From Chlamydomonas sphaeroides (Eukaryota; Chlorophyta; Chlorophyceae; Chlamydomonadales; Chlamydomonadaceae), in NCBI GenBank assembly GCA_001662425.1, contig BDDC01001678.1:4191-17248 (forward strand): DNA of 13,058 nucleotides, read 5' to 3'. A program made the translations under genes and the position numbers. The notes beneath the pieces are model-generated. The model saw only the letters and a program-made list of their open reading frames with translations, was not told where the DNA came from and did not search any database. Positions 9,001-13,058 of the stretch are shown in pieces. Every line of letters begins with the position of its first letter. Position 1 is the first letter of the stretch.

Positions 9001-12000
9001 CGCCAGACGGGCCTGCAGCTCGCCGGCCCTGGCGGCGGCGTTGCCCTGCTCGGCGGCGGCGGCGTCGCGCGCCGCCGCCAGGCGCAGGCGGTCGGCCTCC
9101 GCCGCCGCCAGCTGGGAGGTGAGTATCTGCGCCTGGCCCTGCGCCGCCGCCGCCGCGGCCTGGGCCTCCGCCAGCTGCTGCCGCAGCGCCGCCGCCGCGT
9201 TTGCGGACTTGGTCGCCGCCGCCAGCTCCGCCTCCAGCTGCCGGAGCTCGGCCTCGGCGGCTTCGGCCGCAGCGCGGGCCTGGCTCGCCTGCGGAGTTGG
9301 GAAGGGAGGGGAAAGGGGGAATGCGGTGAGAAGGCCTGGGTTCGTGCCCTGACCAGCCGGGCAGAGAGCTGCATTGACGAACACGAGCGCCTGCAACTAC
9401 GCGGCCTCAACGGGACAACAGCACTGCAGCTACCACTGGGAGGTACTAGTAAGCACAAGACCACCGCTAGCCTTGGGGGGCTTGGGAGGTGCTGGCAAGC
9501 GCTCAGCAGTGCGGTAGCAAAGCGCGCTCGGGTGGCCGCCCAGCCCACCTCGGACGCGTGGCGGCCAATGTCCGCCGCCGCCTCCTGCCGCTGAGCGATC
9601 AGCCGCTCCTTGGCCGCCTCCGCCGCCGCCAGGCCGCGGCGCGCCTCCGCCTCCGCCGCCTGCGCCTCCGCCAGCCGGGCGGTGAGCTCGTCCACGCGGG
9701 CCGACAGAGCGCCGACCTGGGGGGGGATGGGCGGGGTTGGGCGAGGGAGAAGTTAGGGATGGGGAGGCACATAGTGGATAGAGAGGTTGCGGGGGCAGAC
9801 GGGTGGGTAGGGGTACAGAGTGAGCAGGCCGTGGGAGAGGTGGACGGGCAAACGTCCCCGCCTCTGGCACGAACCCTGGCCTCAAACCCCGGCCGCCCCT
9901 GACACGGCACCGCACCTGCTTGGCCAGGGCCTCCCGCGGGTCGGCCCCCTCCGCCTCCCGCGCCGCCTCCGCCTCCCGCGCCGCCTCGGCCGCCGCCTCC
10001 GCGCCCGCCAGGCGCTGCTGCAGCTCTGCCACCTCATCGTCGCGCTGCTGCTGCTGCGTCTCCATGAGATCCAGGACTGCCTGGAACTCCGCCAGCTGCG
10101 TCTTGAGGGTCTCTAAGTGCGCCTCCGCTGCCTCGGCCCGAGACCGCGCCTCCGCCGCCTGCTCCTCCGCCGCCGCGACGGCAGCGGCGGCAGCGGCGCC
10201 GCCAGCGGCAAGCTGCTGCCGGAGCGCGTCGGCCTCCGCCAGCCGCTGCTGTAGGTCCTCCGCCGCCGCCGCCACTCCGGCCGCCACCTGCTGCTCCGCC
10301 TCCGCCGCCGCCAGCGTCGCTTCAAACTCCGCCAGCTGCTGGCGGAGCGCCGCCAGCTGGGTCTCGGCGGCAACAGCCCGGGCCTCCGTCCCCGCCGCCG
10401 CCGCCCGGGCCAGCGCCTCCGCCTGGCGCGGCAGCTCCTCCTCCAGCGCCGACAGCTGGCAGCGGAGCGCCGCAGCCTCGGCCTCTGCCGCGTCGACGCG
10501 CGCCTGGAGTTCCGCAACGGCGGCGCCAGCCGGCGGCGCCGCCGCCACCGCCTCCGCCGCCGCCGGCGCCTCGAGCTGAACGCGGAGCCCCGCCAGCTGC
10601 TGCGACGCCTCCGTCAGCTGACCGGATATGGCCTCGTTCGCCGCCGCCAGCGCGTCGCGCTCAGAGGTTGCCGCCGCCAGCTCGGCGACGGCGGCGTCGC
10701 GGGCGGCCGCCAGCGCGTCGCGGACCTGACGCCGGGCCGTGGCATGCGATAAGCACAAGCACGTGGCAGGCAGAGGCAGGGGTTAAGGTGGCAGGGGTCG
10801 CTCGTATCAAGGTCGCTGCAAAGGTCGCCGCAAACAATGCACGCAGTGCAGTACGTCGCCGCGCTGGATGGACCAACCGGCACGAACCCCATGGTAACCC
10901 CCACCTGCTGCAGGCCCGCCCGCTCCTGGCGGATGCGCGTCAGGTCGGCAGCCTGCTTGTCTGTCTGGGCCTGAGGGGTTTGGAGTGGAGAGGTGTGGCC
11001 CAAGTGAGCAGCACATGCACCACTCGTCCACACGGCGTGGAGGACACCGCGCCCGGCAGCAAACACAGCAGCAATCCAGATGAGGTATCGGCCTGCCTGC
11101 CCCTGGCCGATGCGCCGCCCCTACAGCCCGGCGCTGTCACGCTGTCACACAGCACCAGTGGCCGTGGGCTACGTATAATTCTTTGACCCGGCTTTTCATG
11201 GCATCAATTGAATGCTCGGGCATGCTATCCATGAAGTATCGATGTAAAGAATATTATCGCCAAGATCGGAGGCGCCGATAACGCATGACGTATGCGACCT
11301 GGGCACATCCTAATACGCCGCACCTGCAGCGCCGCGACGCGCACGTTGCCCTGATCCACCGCGGCCGCGAGCTGGTCCGCCAGGCTTTGAGGGGGCAGGG
11401 GGGAAGGGGGCGAAGAAGGGCTCGGGTTAGTGTGCTGGGTTTGGGGTGGCGGGTCGGGTCGGGGCACCGCGGACAGCCATGCAGGCGCCAACACAACATC
11501 AGACTCACCCATCACTCCAACCCGCACCACCTGCCGAGCACGCCACGAGACATACACACACATAATGTCCCCGTTTCGCAACACACACCTCTCGGCCGCC
11601 GCCAGCTCCGCCGCCACGCCGCGGAAGGCGGCGCCGCCGCCGGCGGTTATCGCCGCCAACCGCCGCTGCAGCTCGCCCGCCGCCACGTCGCCGCGCTCCA
11701 GCAGCCGCTTCAGGTGCGCCGCCTCGCCCGTGACGTACTCCAGCTCGTCCTGCGCGGGCCACGTGTCGCACGGCAGTACGGCGTACGTTTACGGGCACGA
11801 CAGCGCACGGCGGCGCGGGACGGTGCGGAGGCAAGCTGTGCGTTGGGCCATAGGGTGGCCTTGGCGCGGGCGCCGGCGTCACGGAGACAAGGCCATGGAC
11901 CCCCCCCGTGTGCCCCTCGTAGAGCCCCTCGTGGAGCCGCTCCCGCCCCCGCCTCCGCCCACCTACCCGCGTCAGCTGCAGTTGGCTGCGAGTCTGCTTG

Positions 12001-13058
12001 TGCTCTGCGGCGGCCGTGGCCAGCTGCGTCTTGGACTGCGACAGCTCAGCCTTCAGGGCGAGGTGGCAGGGCAGGTGGAGGAGTATGGGTCTCGGATGCA
12101 GGGACCGCCAGCGTCGCTGGCGAGCCTGCTGGAGCGCTGGTCAGAGCTCACGCTTGCCGATGCGCAAGGCGCATGCCATCTATGTTTCAAGGCACATGTG
12201 AGCACATGCAAGCTGATCAGAATCTGTGCACGCACCTGCAGCTTCTCCAGCTGGTCCAGCAGCTGGTCACGGTCGGTCTGAGGGACGGCACGAGGCAGGG
12301 CGGGTGGGTTGAGCCCAATGGCGCGTGGGCTTTAGGAGCGGTGGGGGGGGGGTCGCCCGCCTAACTCCTGCGTGCCCTCCGACACACGCACACGAGCCAC
12401 ACCCACGCTCCACCCCTACGCACCTCTGCCTGCTCCCCGGCCAGCGCTGCGCCGCTGCGTTGCGACTCCATGTCCGCCAGCTGGGCCTGAGGGGAGGCAA
12501 GTGGGGGCAGTGGGGTAGGGCGTACGTCGGTTAAATCACAATACCGCGTGTATGATGTGTACATAACTCATGACTAAATGCAATGCATTGTCGATGCAGC
12601 ATCACCCCAGCAACATGCACTGCTGCTAGCATAGGCGCATGTGCCGCTGTGCTCGCGAATGGCCGAAGAGGCCCCAGCAGCGCCGCCGTCGACCACACCT
12701 GCAGCGCTGCGCGGGCCGCCTCCGCCGCCTGGACCTCGAGACGCGCAGCCGCCGCCGCCCCCGACGCCGCCGCCGCGCCAGCACGGGCCTCAGCCAACTC
12801 CGCCTCCGCCGCCGCGCGCGCTGCGGCGGCGGCCTGCTCCGCCGCCGCGGCGGCGGCGCTGACGGCGCCGTCGGCCGACGCCGCCACCGCCGCCATCTCG
12901 GAGCGCACCGCCGCCAGCTCGGACTGCGCCGCCTCCGCCGCCGCGCTGGCGTCGACGGCGGCGGCCTCGGCGGCGGCGAGCTGCGCGCGGAGCTCCGTCA
13001 GCTGCGTGCTGGCGTCGGCGGCGGCGGCGTCAGCCTCGGCGCGCACCGCCGCAAGCTC
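1..13058 (-). CDS. Giant multi-exon Ala-rich coiled-coil protein gene (partial at both ends)
   Basis: Span of the main gene, read on the minus strand from 13058 to 1. Eighteen exon segments were placed by hand: 13058-12699, 12486-12424, 12277-12236, 12050-11967, 11749-11589, 11384-11324, 10970-10905, 10725-9916, 9716-9549, 9288-8791, 8582-8535, 6355-3932, 3543-3361, 2521-2440, 2182-2121, 1744-1640, 1283-765 and 58-1. Every junction is GT-AG and the phases agree throughout. The product, about 1,930 codons in the window, is dominated by Ala, Glu, Leu, Gln and Arg in heptad-like order (ELAAAEAEAA, LRQQLAE, RDQLLDQLEKLQ), which indicates long alpha-helical coiled coil. The tail becomes Gly/Pro-rich. 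No catalytic motif, signal peptide or convincing membrane helix was seen. Such proteins are usually scaffolds or tethers, but the specific role is unknown. The gene may instead be two or three genes, with breaks at 8074 or 3016. Neither the start codon nor the true end is in view. Confidence 0.72.
190..253 (-). pseudogene. Decayed partial copy of the exon at 1-58
   Basis: Bases 225-250 are identical to 45-70, covering the acceptor CCCCCAAAACAG and the exon start GAGGACGTGGGCGC. Bases 197-209 are identical to 19-31. Between them the copy has 15 bases where the exon has 13, so the copy is frameshifted (EDVGATATEGC instead of EDVGAALTGLQ). It keeps a usable-looking acceptor but cannot encode the same peptide. 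Confidence 0.8.
293..494 (-). repeat. 16/12-bp minisatellite related to the adjacent exon
   Basis: Plus-strand units alternate between CTGACCCAGCCAGGCA (16) and a 12-base form lacking four bases. About fifteen units are present, with occasional changes (gaccaagc, gaccgagc). Because 16 is not a multiple of three the reading frame changes along the array, so it is not taken as coding. Exon sequence at 13-30 (ctgacccgccaggcactg) differs from the unit by a single base insertion. Confidence 0.88.
765..1283 (-). CDS. Disordered Gly/Pro/Ala-rich exon, 173 codons
   Basis: 519 bases, phase 0/0, from acceptor CCGCCCCAG to donor CAG|GTGGGA. It begins with helix (VAAFAAAVDKATRAAVAAAS), then turns to low complexity: Gly/Ser, a basic RTRQRQRRRRQG patch near residue 82, acidic and Gly-rich segments, and WEDSSDGGEEAPLAP near the end. 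It ends ARRVTQ. This looks like a disordered linker or tail after the coiled coil. Codon choice (GCC, GGC, CTG, GAC) supports coding on this strand, although the opposite strand is also open. Confidence 0.75.
1441..1598 (-). repeat. Intronic 10/11-bp G-run minisatellite, about 15 units
   Basis: Plus-strand units are GCTGCCCCTA (10), GCTGCCTCCTA and GCTGCCCCCTA (11). The unit lengths run 10, 11, 11, 11, 10, 10, 10, 11, 11, 11, 11, 10, 10, 10, 11, showing a higher-order block used about twice. On the gene's sense strand each C-rich unit becomes GGGG or GGGGG followed by CAGCTA, giving closely spaced G runs. It occupies almost half of the 356-base intron. Confidence 0.9.
1640..1744 (-). CDS. Exon, 35 codons
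   Basis: 105 bases, phase 0/0, from acceptor CCCGCAG to donor CAG|GTGCGG. It reads VSAVVALAGGLAAGGAASAR then RADAAEASLAEAEAQ. The first half is a small-residue hydrophobic stretch, too weak to call a membrane helix; the second half is coiled coil. It is followed by an intron that contains a G-rich minisatellite. Confidence 0.72.
2121..2182 (-). CDS. Exon, 2 bases plus 20 codons
   Basis: The acceptor CGGTGTCAG leads to GT (finishing a Gly codon) and then GGCGDTPLSRHPALEQLAQQ, ending at CAG|GTGAGA in phase 0. GDTPLSRHPALEQL is faintly like the start of an ankyrin repeat, but too little is present to call one. It joins in phase to the exon at 1744. Confidence 0.62.
2440..2521 (-). CDS. Exon, 27 codons plus 1 base
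   Basis: The acceptor GGGCCCGTGCAG follows a long C-rich tract and leads to AFVEAAGAGGPREAAAAAGA, then WVVELGA and a lone G before a GTGCGG donor (phase 1). The following exon begins with GT, completing a Gly codon, so both boundaries support each other. The content is less coiled-coil-like, with an aromatic/hydrophobic AWVVELG patch. The frame is open further upstream, so the acceptor position is the likeliest rather than the only choice. Confidence 0.6.
2592..2680 (-). repeat. tRNA-like element with Pol III A and B boxes (SINE or tRNA relic)
   Basis: On the minus strand TAGCGCAGTGTG (2660-2671) matches the tRNA A box, TRGCNNAGYNGG, at 11 of 12 positions. GGTTCAAAGCC (2600-2610) matches the B box except for one base. 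The B box sits in a 6-bp hairpin, TGTGGG with CCCACA, around an 8-base loop, like a T arm with one extra base. A CGCTC/GAGCG hairpin lies between the boxes, where a long variable arm would be. Acceptor stem and anticodon arm do not pair properly, so an intact tRNA is unlikely. A tRNA-derived SINE head or degenerate tRNA fits better. It sits in the intron 2522-3360. Confidence 0.4.
2812..2816 (-). terminator. TGTAA polyadenylation-type motif
   Basis: The minus strand reads GTCGTGTAACAC here. TGTAA is the usual chlorophyte polyadenylation signal. It is the only minus-strand TGTAA I found in the window, and it lies about 200 bases beyond the TAG at 3016, a plausible 3' UTR length. Being a 5-mer, it could be chance. 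Confidence 0.3.
3016..3360 (-). CDS. Alternative in-frame extension ending in a stop
   Basis: Continuation of the 3543 exon if the 3360 donor is not used. The first 35 or so codons are poor (VGCGPCEAGRGVGTG). From about 3260 the frame reads GARDPAAAAPLAAAAGAERP, then a Pro/Ser stretch, then DEVHCTLSVLPSAAATEGDG and ends RAAGAGLLS with TAG. No GT donor lies between about 3125 and the stop, so if this part is coding it is a terminal exon. A TGTAA motif follows at 2812-2816. Confidence 0.35.
   Translation of the reverse strand: MGCGPCEAGRGVGTGLRPGAARRWSDGCGSLGAAGGGGARDPAAAAPLAAAAGAERPRSPESLSPPGAGERDEVHCTLSVLPSAAATEGDGAAARGGGARRCRLTRAAGAGLLS
3361..3543 (-). CDS. Coiled-coil exon, 61 codons (may extend to 3016)
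   Basis: The acceptor CCAAACCGTAACAG leads to AETEAHRLAAEARLAAARDA, continuing to AALAAQLGGQAGALR and a GTGGGT donor, phase 0/0. A TAA lies immediately upstream in frame, so the acceptor is needed. The frame stays open past the donor to a TAG at 3016. Within that extension about 75 codons look coding (for example ERPRSPESLSPPGAGERDEV). A longer terminal exon 3016-3543 is therefore a real alternative. Confidence 0.72.
3571..3618 (-). repeat. Four tandem 12-bp units upstream of an acceptor
   Basis: Plus strand: GTGTTGGAAGGG twice, then GTTTGGGAAGGG and GTGTGGGAAGGG. On the sense strand this is a CCCTTCC-rich polypyrimidine stretch ending about 28 bases before the acceptor at 3543, so it may serve splicing. 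In one frame it encodes TPSN/TPSQ-type repeats, but that frame does not lead into the real exon. Confidence 0.85.
3655..3684 (-). pseudogene. Partial copy of the start of the 3361-3543 exon
   Basis: Nineteen bases (3655-3673) are identical to 3515-3533 inside the exon. An acceptor-like CCGTCTAG precedes GCCAAGGCCCACCGCCTGGC, which would read AKAHRLA against the exon's AETEAHRLA. The copy lies upstream in the intron, with the 12-bp minisatellite between copy and exon. Confidence 0.6.
3932..6355 (-). CDS. Giant coiled-coil exon, 808 codons, internally repeated
   Basis: 2,424 bases without a stop, phase 0/0, between acceptor CCGCCTCCACAG and donor CGG|GTGCGC. It begins IASLRAQLAQAHADVDRLAA and ends EAGLADKLR. 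Nearly all of it is Ala-rich coiled coil with ELAAAEAEAA-type heptads. A module starting ALEDELPRQAEALARAAAAG occurs near residues 151, 507 (diverged: ALEDQLPGQAAALAAA) and 653. A second motif, AAHGALASELAEAK or AAHDALAAELAEAR, also recurs, and RLRSD segments precede two copies. Read through the donor, the frame would stop at 3869, so a retained intron would end the protein about 21 codons later. The complementary strand has an equally long Ser/Ala-rich open frame, which is a composition shadow. Confidence 0.88.
6648..6839 (-). CDS. Candidate terminal exon of an unrecognised gene, 63 codons plus stop
   Basis: After a CACAGCCGTGCAG acceptor-like site the minus strand reads QPRAITGPHATELGPVRSQQ, continues RNAVYAQRYPAKSATVAGG, then TAPWTAPPDDLPRDFLMG and TLPTGR before a TAG stop. 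Composition differs from the alanine coiled coil: it is rich in Pro, Thr, Tyr and Trp, with G/C-ending codons, so it looks like part of a different protein. No methionine start and no certain upstream exon are visible. It may be the last exon of a separate minus-strand gene in the 2.2 kb gap, or a decayed insertion. Confidence 0.35.
   Translation of the reverse strand, partial: QPRAITGPHATELGPVRSQQRNAVYAQRYPAKSATVAGGTAPWTAPPDDLPRDFLMGTLPTGR
6944..6982. repeat. 25-bp direct repeat pair
   Basis: TGTTCCAGGCTGGC occurs at 6944-6957 and again at 6969-6982, 25 bases apart, with related sequence (ggttcctggcg) between. A local duplication in the 2.2 kb gap. Confidence 0.75.
7101..7150. repeat. 21-bp tandem repeat, about 2.4 units
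   Basis: GGCGGCTAGGGCCGCGCG at 7101, GGCGGCTGGGACCGCGCG at 7122 and GGCGGCTG at 7143 are spaced 21 bases apart. GC-rich, in the 2.2 kb gap. Confidence 0.7.
7389..7430. repeat. 21-bp tandem duplication
   Basis: CACTGCTGCCATAAAGTTGCC at 7389-7409 is followed directly by a copy with two changes at 7410-7430. It lies in the 2.2 kb gap and no function is apparent. Confidence 0.85.
7569..7698 (-). other. Possible decayed or unplaced coding segment
   Basis: A segment between a CTCAGTCAG acceptor-like site and a TCG|GTAGAG donor-like site. One frame gives the hydrophobic stretch WMLVGLALASMVAGACRYGC; another gives ARLAGGACGALGGQQLRVS. Both frames stay open, so the coding frame is not settled. It could be an exon of a gene nested in the 2.2 kb gap, or a relic. 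No family is recognised. Confidence 0.2.
8074..8178 (-). CDS. Candidate alternative or true last exon, 34 codons plus stop
   Basis: After a CCTCCCTCCGGCCGCAG acceptor the minus strand reads SWTLVPDPLSSGGGGDGGSA, then SVSVGSSPVTALDE and TAG. Phase 0 fits directly onto the exon ending at 8535. Codon use is G/C-ending and looks coding. A short acidic end after a Gly/Ser linker resembles a real C-terminus. No TGTAA was found downstream of it. It could be the end of the upstream coiled-coil gene (making 6355 onward a second gene), an alternative last exon, or chance. Confidence 0.35.
   Translation of the reverse strand, partial: SWTLVPDPLSSGGGGDGGSASVSVGSSPVTALDE
8535..8582 (-). CDS. Mini-exon, 16 codons
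   Basis: 48 bases, phase 0/0, with acceptor GGCCCCCAG and donor CAG|GTGGGT. It reads ESATELGGRLADAEGQ, in keeping with the coiled coil. The donor can be read through in frame for about 105 more codons to a stop at 8217, but that tail lacks coding character. Downstream, the phase-0 choices are the giant exon at 6355 or a short stop-containing exon at 8178. Confidence 0.62.
8791..9288 (-). CDS. Large coiled-coil exon, 166 codons
   Basis: 498 bases, phase 0/0, from acceptor CAACTCCGCAG to donor CAG|GTGCGG. It opens ASQARAAAEAAEAELRQLEA and ends AELAVAAAGLQ. Polyalanine runs alternate with charged residues (AAADRDAAAAG, ARCDEVVERAAAVEARQRG). The antisense strand is also open for long distances here, but only the minus frame joins in phase with its neighbours. 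Confidence 0.83.
9549..9716 (-). CDS. Coiled-coil exon, 56 codons
   Basis: 168 bases, phase 0/0, with acceptor CCCCCCAG and donor GAG|GTGGGC. It reads VGALSARVDELTARLAEAQA, then an Ala/Glu/Arg stretch, then KERLIAQRQEAAADIGRHAS plus E. The regular Leu spacing supports coiled coil. Confidence 0.8.
9916..10725 (-). CDS. Large coiled-coil exon, 270 codons
   Basis: 810 bases in phase 0/0 between acceptor GGCGTCAG and donor CAG|GTGCGG. It begins VRDALAAARDAAVAELAAAT and ends ALAKQ. Helix breakers are few, apart from an APPAGAA stretch near residues 61-70. Residues from about 93 carry a module (ALEEELPRQAEALARAAAAG onward) that matches 38 of 43 residues of a module in the giant exon. Near its end (9949-9984) an 18-base unit is repeated, giving AAREAE twice. 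A glutamine run occurs at METQQQQRD. Confidence 0.85.
10905..10970 (-). CDS. Small exon, 22 codons
   Basis: 66 bases, phase 0/0, with acceptor CCCCTCAG and donor CAG|GTGGGG. It reads AQTDKQAADLTRIRQERAGL then QQ, a charged coiled-coil segment. The upstream intron (10971-11323) is 353 bases and contains an AT-richer patch near its distal end. Confidence 0.75.
11175..11257. repeat. Short AT-rich inverted-repeat island
   Basis: ATAATTCTTTGAC (11175-11187) and GTAAAGAATATTAT (11244-11257) form imperfect inverted arms around about 56 bases, in an otherwise very GC-rich locus. It resembles a tiny MITE-type insertion in the intron 10971-11323, but no clear target duplication is seen. Confidence 0.35.
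11324..11384 (-). CDS. Exon, 1 base plus 20 codons
   Basis: The acceptor CCCTCAAAG leads to C then LADQLAAAVDQGNVRVAALQ, ending at CAG|GTGCGG in phase 0. The leading C completes the Ser codon begun at the end of the preceding exon (11589). The acceptor is AAG rather than CAG, with a CCTGCCCCCTC tract upstream. Confidence 0.75.
11589..11749 (-). CDS. Exon, 53 codons plus 2 bases
   Basis: The acceptor CGCGCAG precedes DELEYVTGEAAHLKRLLERG. The exon continues through DVAAGELQRRLAAITAGG and ends AELAAAE plus AG, at a GTGTGT donor. It is the only exon that ends in phase 2. The next exon supplies the single base C, completing a Ser codon (AGC). This matching of phases across the intron is good support for both boundaries. 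The GGGAAF segment probably interrupts the helix. Confidence 0.78.
11967..12050 (-). CDS. Small exon, 28 codons
   Basis: 84 bases, phase 0/0, read AELSQSKTQLATAAAEHKQT then RSQLQLTR. The donor is CGG|GTAGGT. The acceptor is CTGAAG, one of only two AAG acceptors in this gene; the C-rich stretch just upstream supports it. Following directly on the 14-codon mini-exon, the joined peptide EKLQ-AELSQ is ordinary coiled coil. Confidence 0.68.
12236..12277 (-). CDS. Mini-exon, 14 codons
   Basis: Only 42 bases, with acceptor CCCTCAG and donor CAG|GTGCGT, phase 0/0. It reads TDRDQLLDQLEKLQ, a well-formed heptad segment with Leu at a/d spacing and a charged rim. The sequence is less alanine-rich than most of the protein, and its fit in both phase and character makes it convincing despite its size. 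Confidence 0.72.
12424..12486 (-). CDS. Small exon, 21 codons
   Basis: Acceptor CCCCTCAG and donor GAG|GTGCGT bracket 63 bases in phase 0/0 that read AQLADMESQRSGAALAGEQA plus a final E. Mixed helix-forming residues fit the coiled coil. The flanking introns are 212 and 146 bases. Third positions are G/C-rich as in the larger exons. Confidence 0.72.
12699..13058 (-). CDS. Exon 1 of window: coiled coil, 120 codons, cut by window edge
   Basis: Continuous frame from the window edge to a CAG|GTGTGG donor, phase 0. It reads ELAAVRAEADAAAADASTQL and continues as Ala-rich coiled coil, ending AARAALQ. The first 68 bases (12991-13058) are identical to 5622-5689 in the giant exon, so the segment shares a recent common origin with it. 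The upstream end of the exon is outside the window. Confidence 0.8.

Overview
The window looks like nuclear DNA of a GC-rich chlorophyte alga, of the Chlamydomonas/volvocine type. The reasons are strong G/C third positions (GCG, CTG, GAG, GTG), many short GT-AG introns with GTGCG/GTGGG/GTGAG donors and (C)AG acceptors, long Ala-rich exons, GC-rich intronic minisatellites, and a TGTAA polyadenylation-type motif. No bacterial gene organisation, rRNA, CRISPR array or recognisable mobile-element enzyme is seen. The organism call is inferred from composition, not from a match.

The best reading is one very large minus-strand gene that runs through the window and is open at both ends. I resolve 18 exon segments, from 13058 down to 1. 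Together they encode about 1,930 codons of a protein that is mostly alanine/glutamate/leucine/glutamine coiled coil. The reading frame is kept through 17 consecutive GT-AG junctions. Fifteen are phase 0; one phase 2 and one phase 1 junction also fit exactly. The large 3932-6355 exon alone gives 808 residues without a stop. The protein is an unrecognised giant structural coiled-coil protein. Sequence alone does not say whether it is cytoskeletal, basal-body/flagellar, Golgi-tether-like or something else.

Layout in the direction of transcription: 13058-12699 coiled coil; 12486-10905 a run of seven small exons (42-161 bp) with the least repetitive coiled-coil sequence; 10725-8535 two large and two smaller coiled-coil exons; 8534-6356 a 2.2 kb gap, unusually long for this gene, holding exon-like coding remnants; 6355-3932 the giant exon with internal repeats; 3543-1640 four small exons separated by introns carrying a 12-bp minisatellite and a tRNA-like element; 1639-1284 an intron almost half filled by a G-rich 10/11-bp minisatellite; 1283-765 a disordered Gly/Pro/Ala-rich exon; 764-59 an intron with a 16/12-bp minisatellite and a decayed copy of the next exon; 58-1 the start of that exon.

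Two points could split this model. The exon at 3543 can be read through in frame to a stop at 3016, with a TGTAA motif about 200 bases further on. A clean acceptor at 8178 leads, in the correct phase, to a 34-codon tail with a stop at 8074. Either could be the true end of one gene or an alternative last exon. The most distinctive structure is in the introns: two introns contain partial copies of the exon they precede, each next to a minisatellite, and one minisatellite unit is nearly identical to the exon sequence itself.
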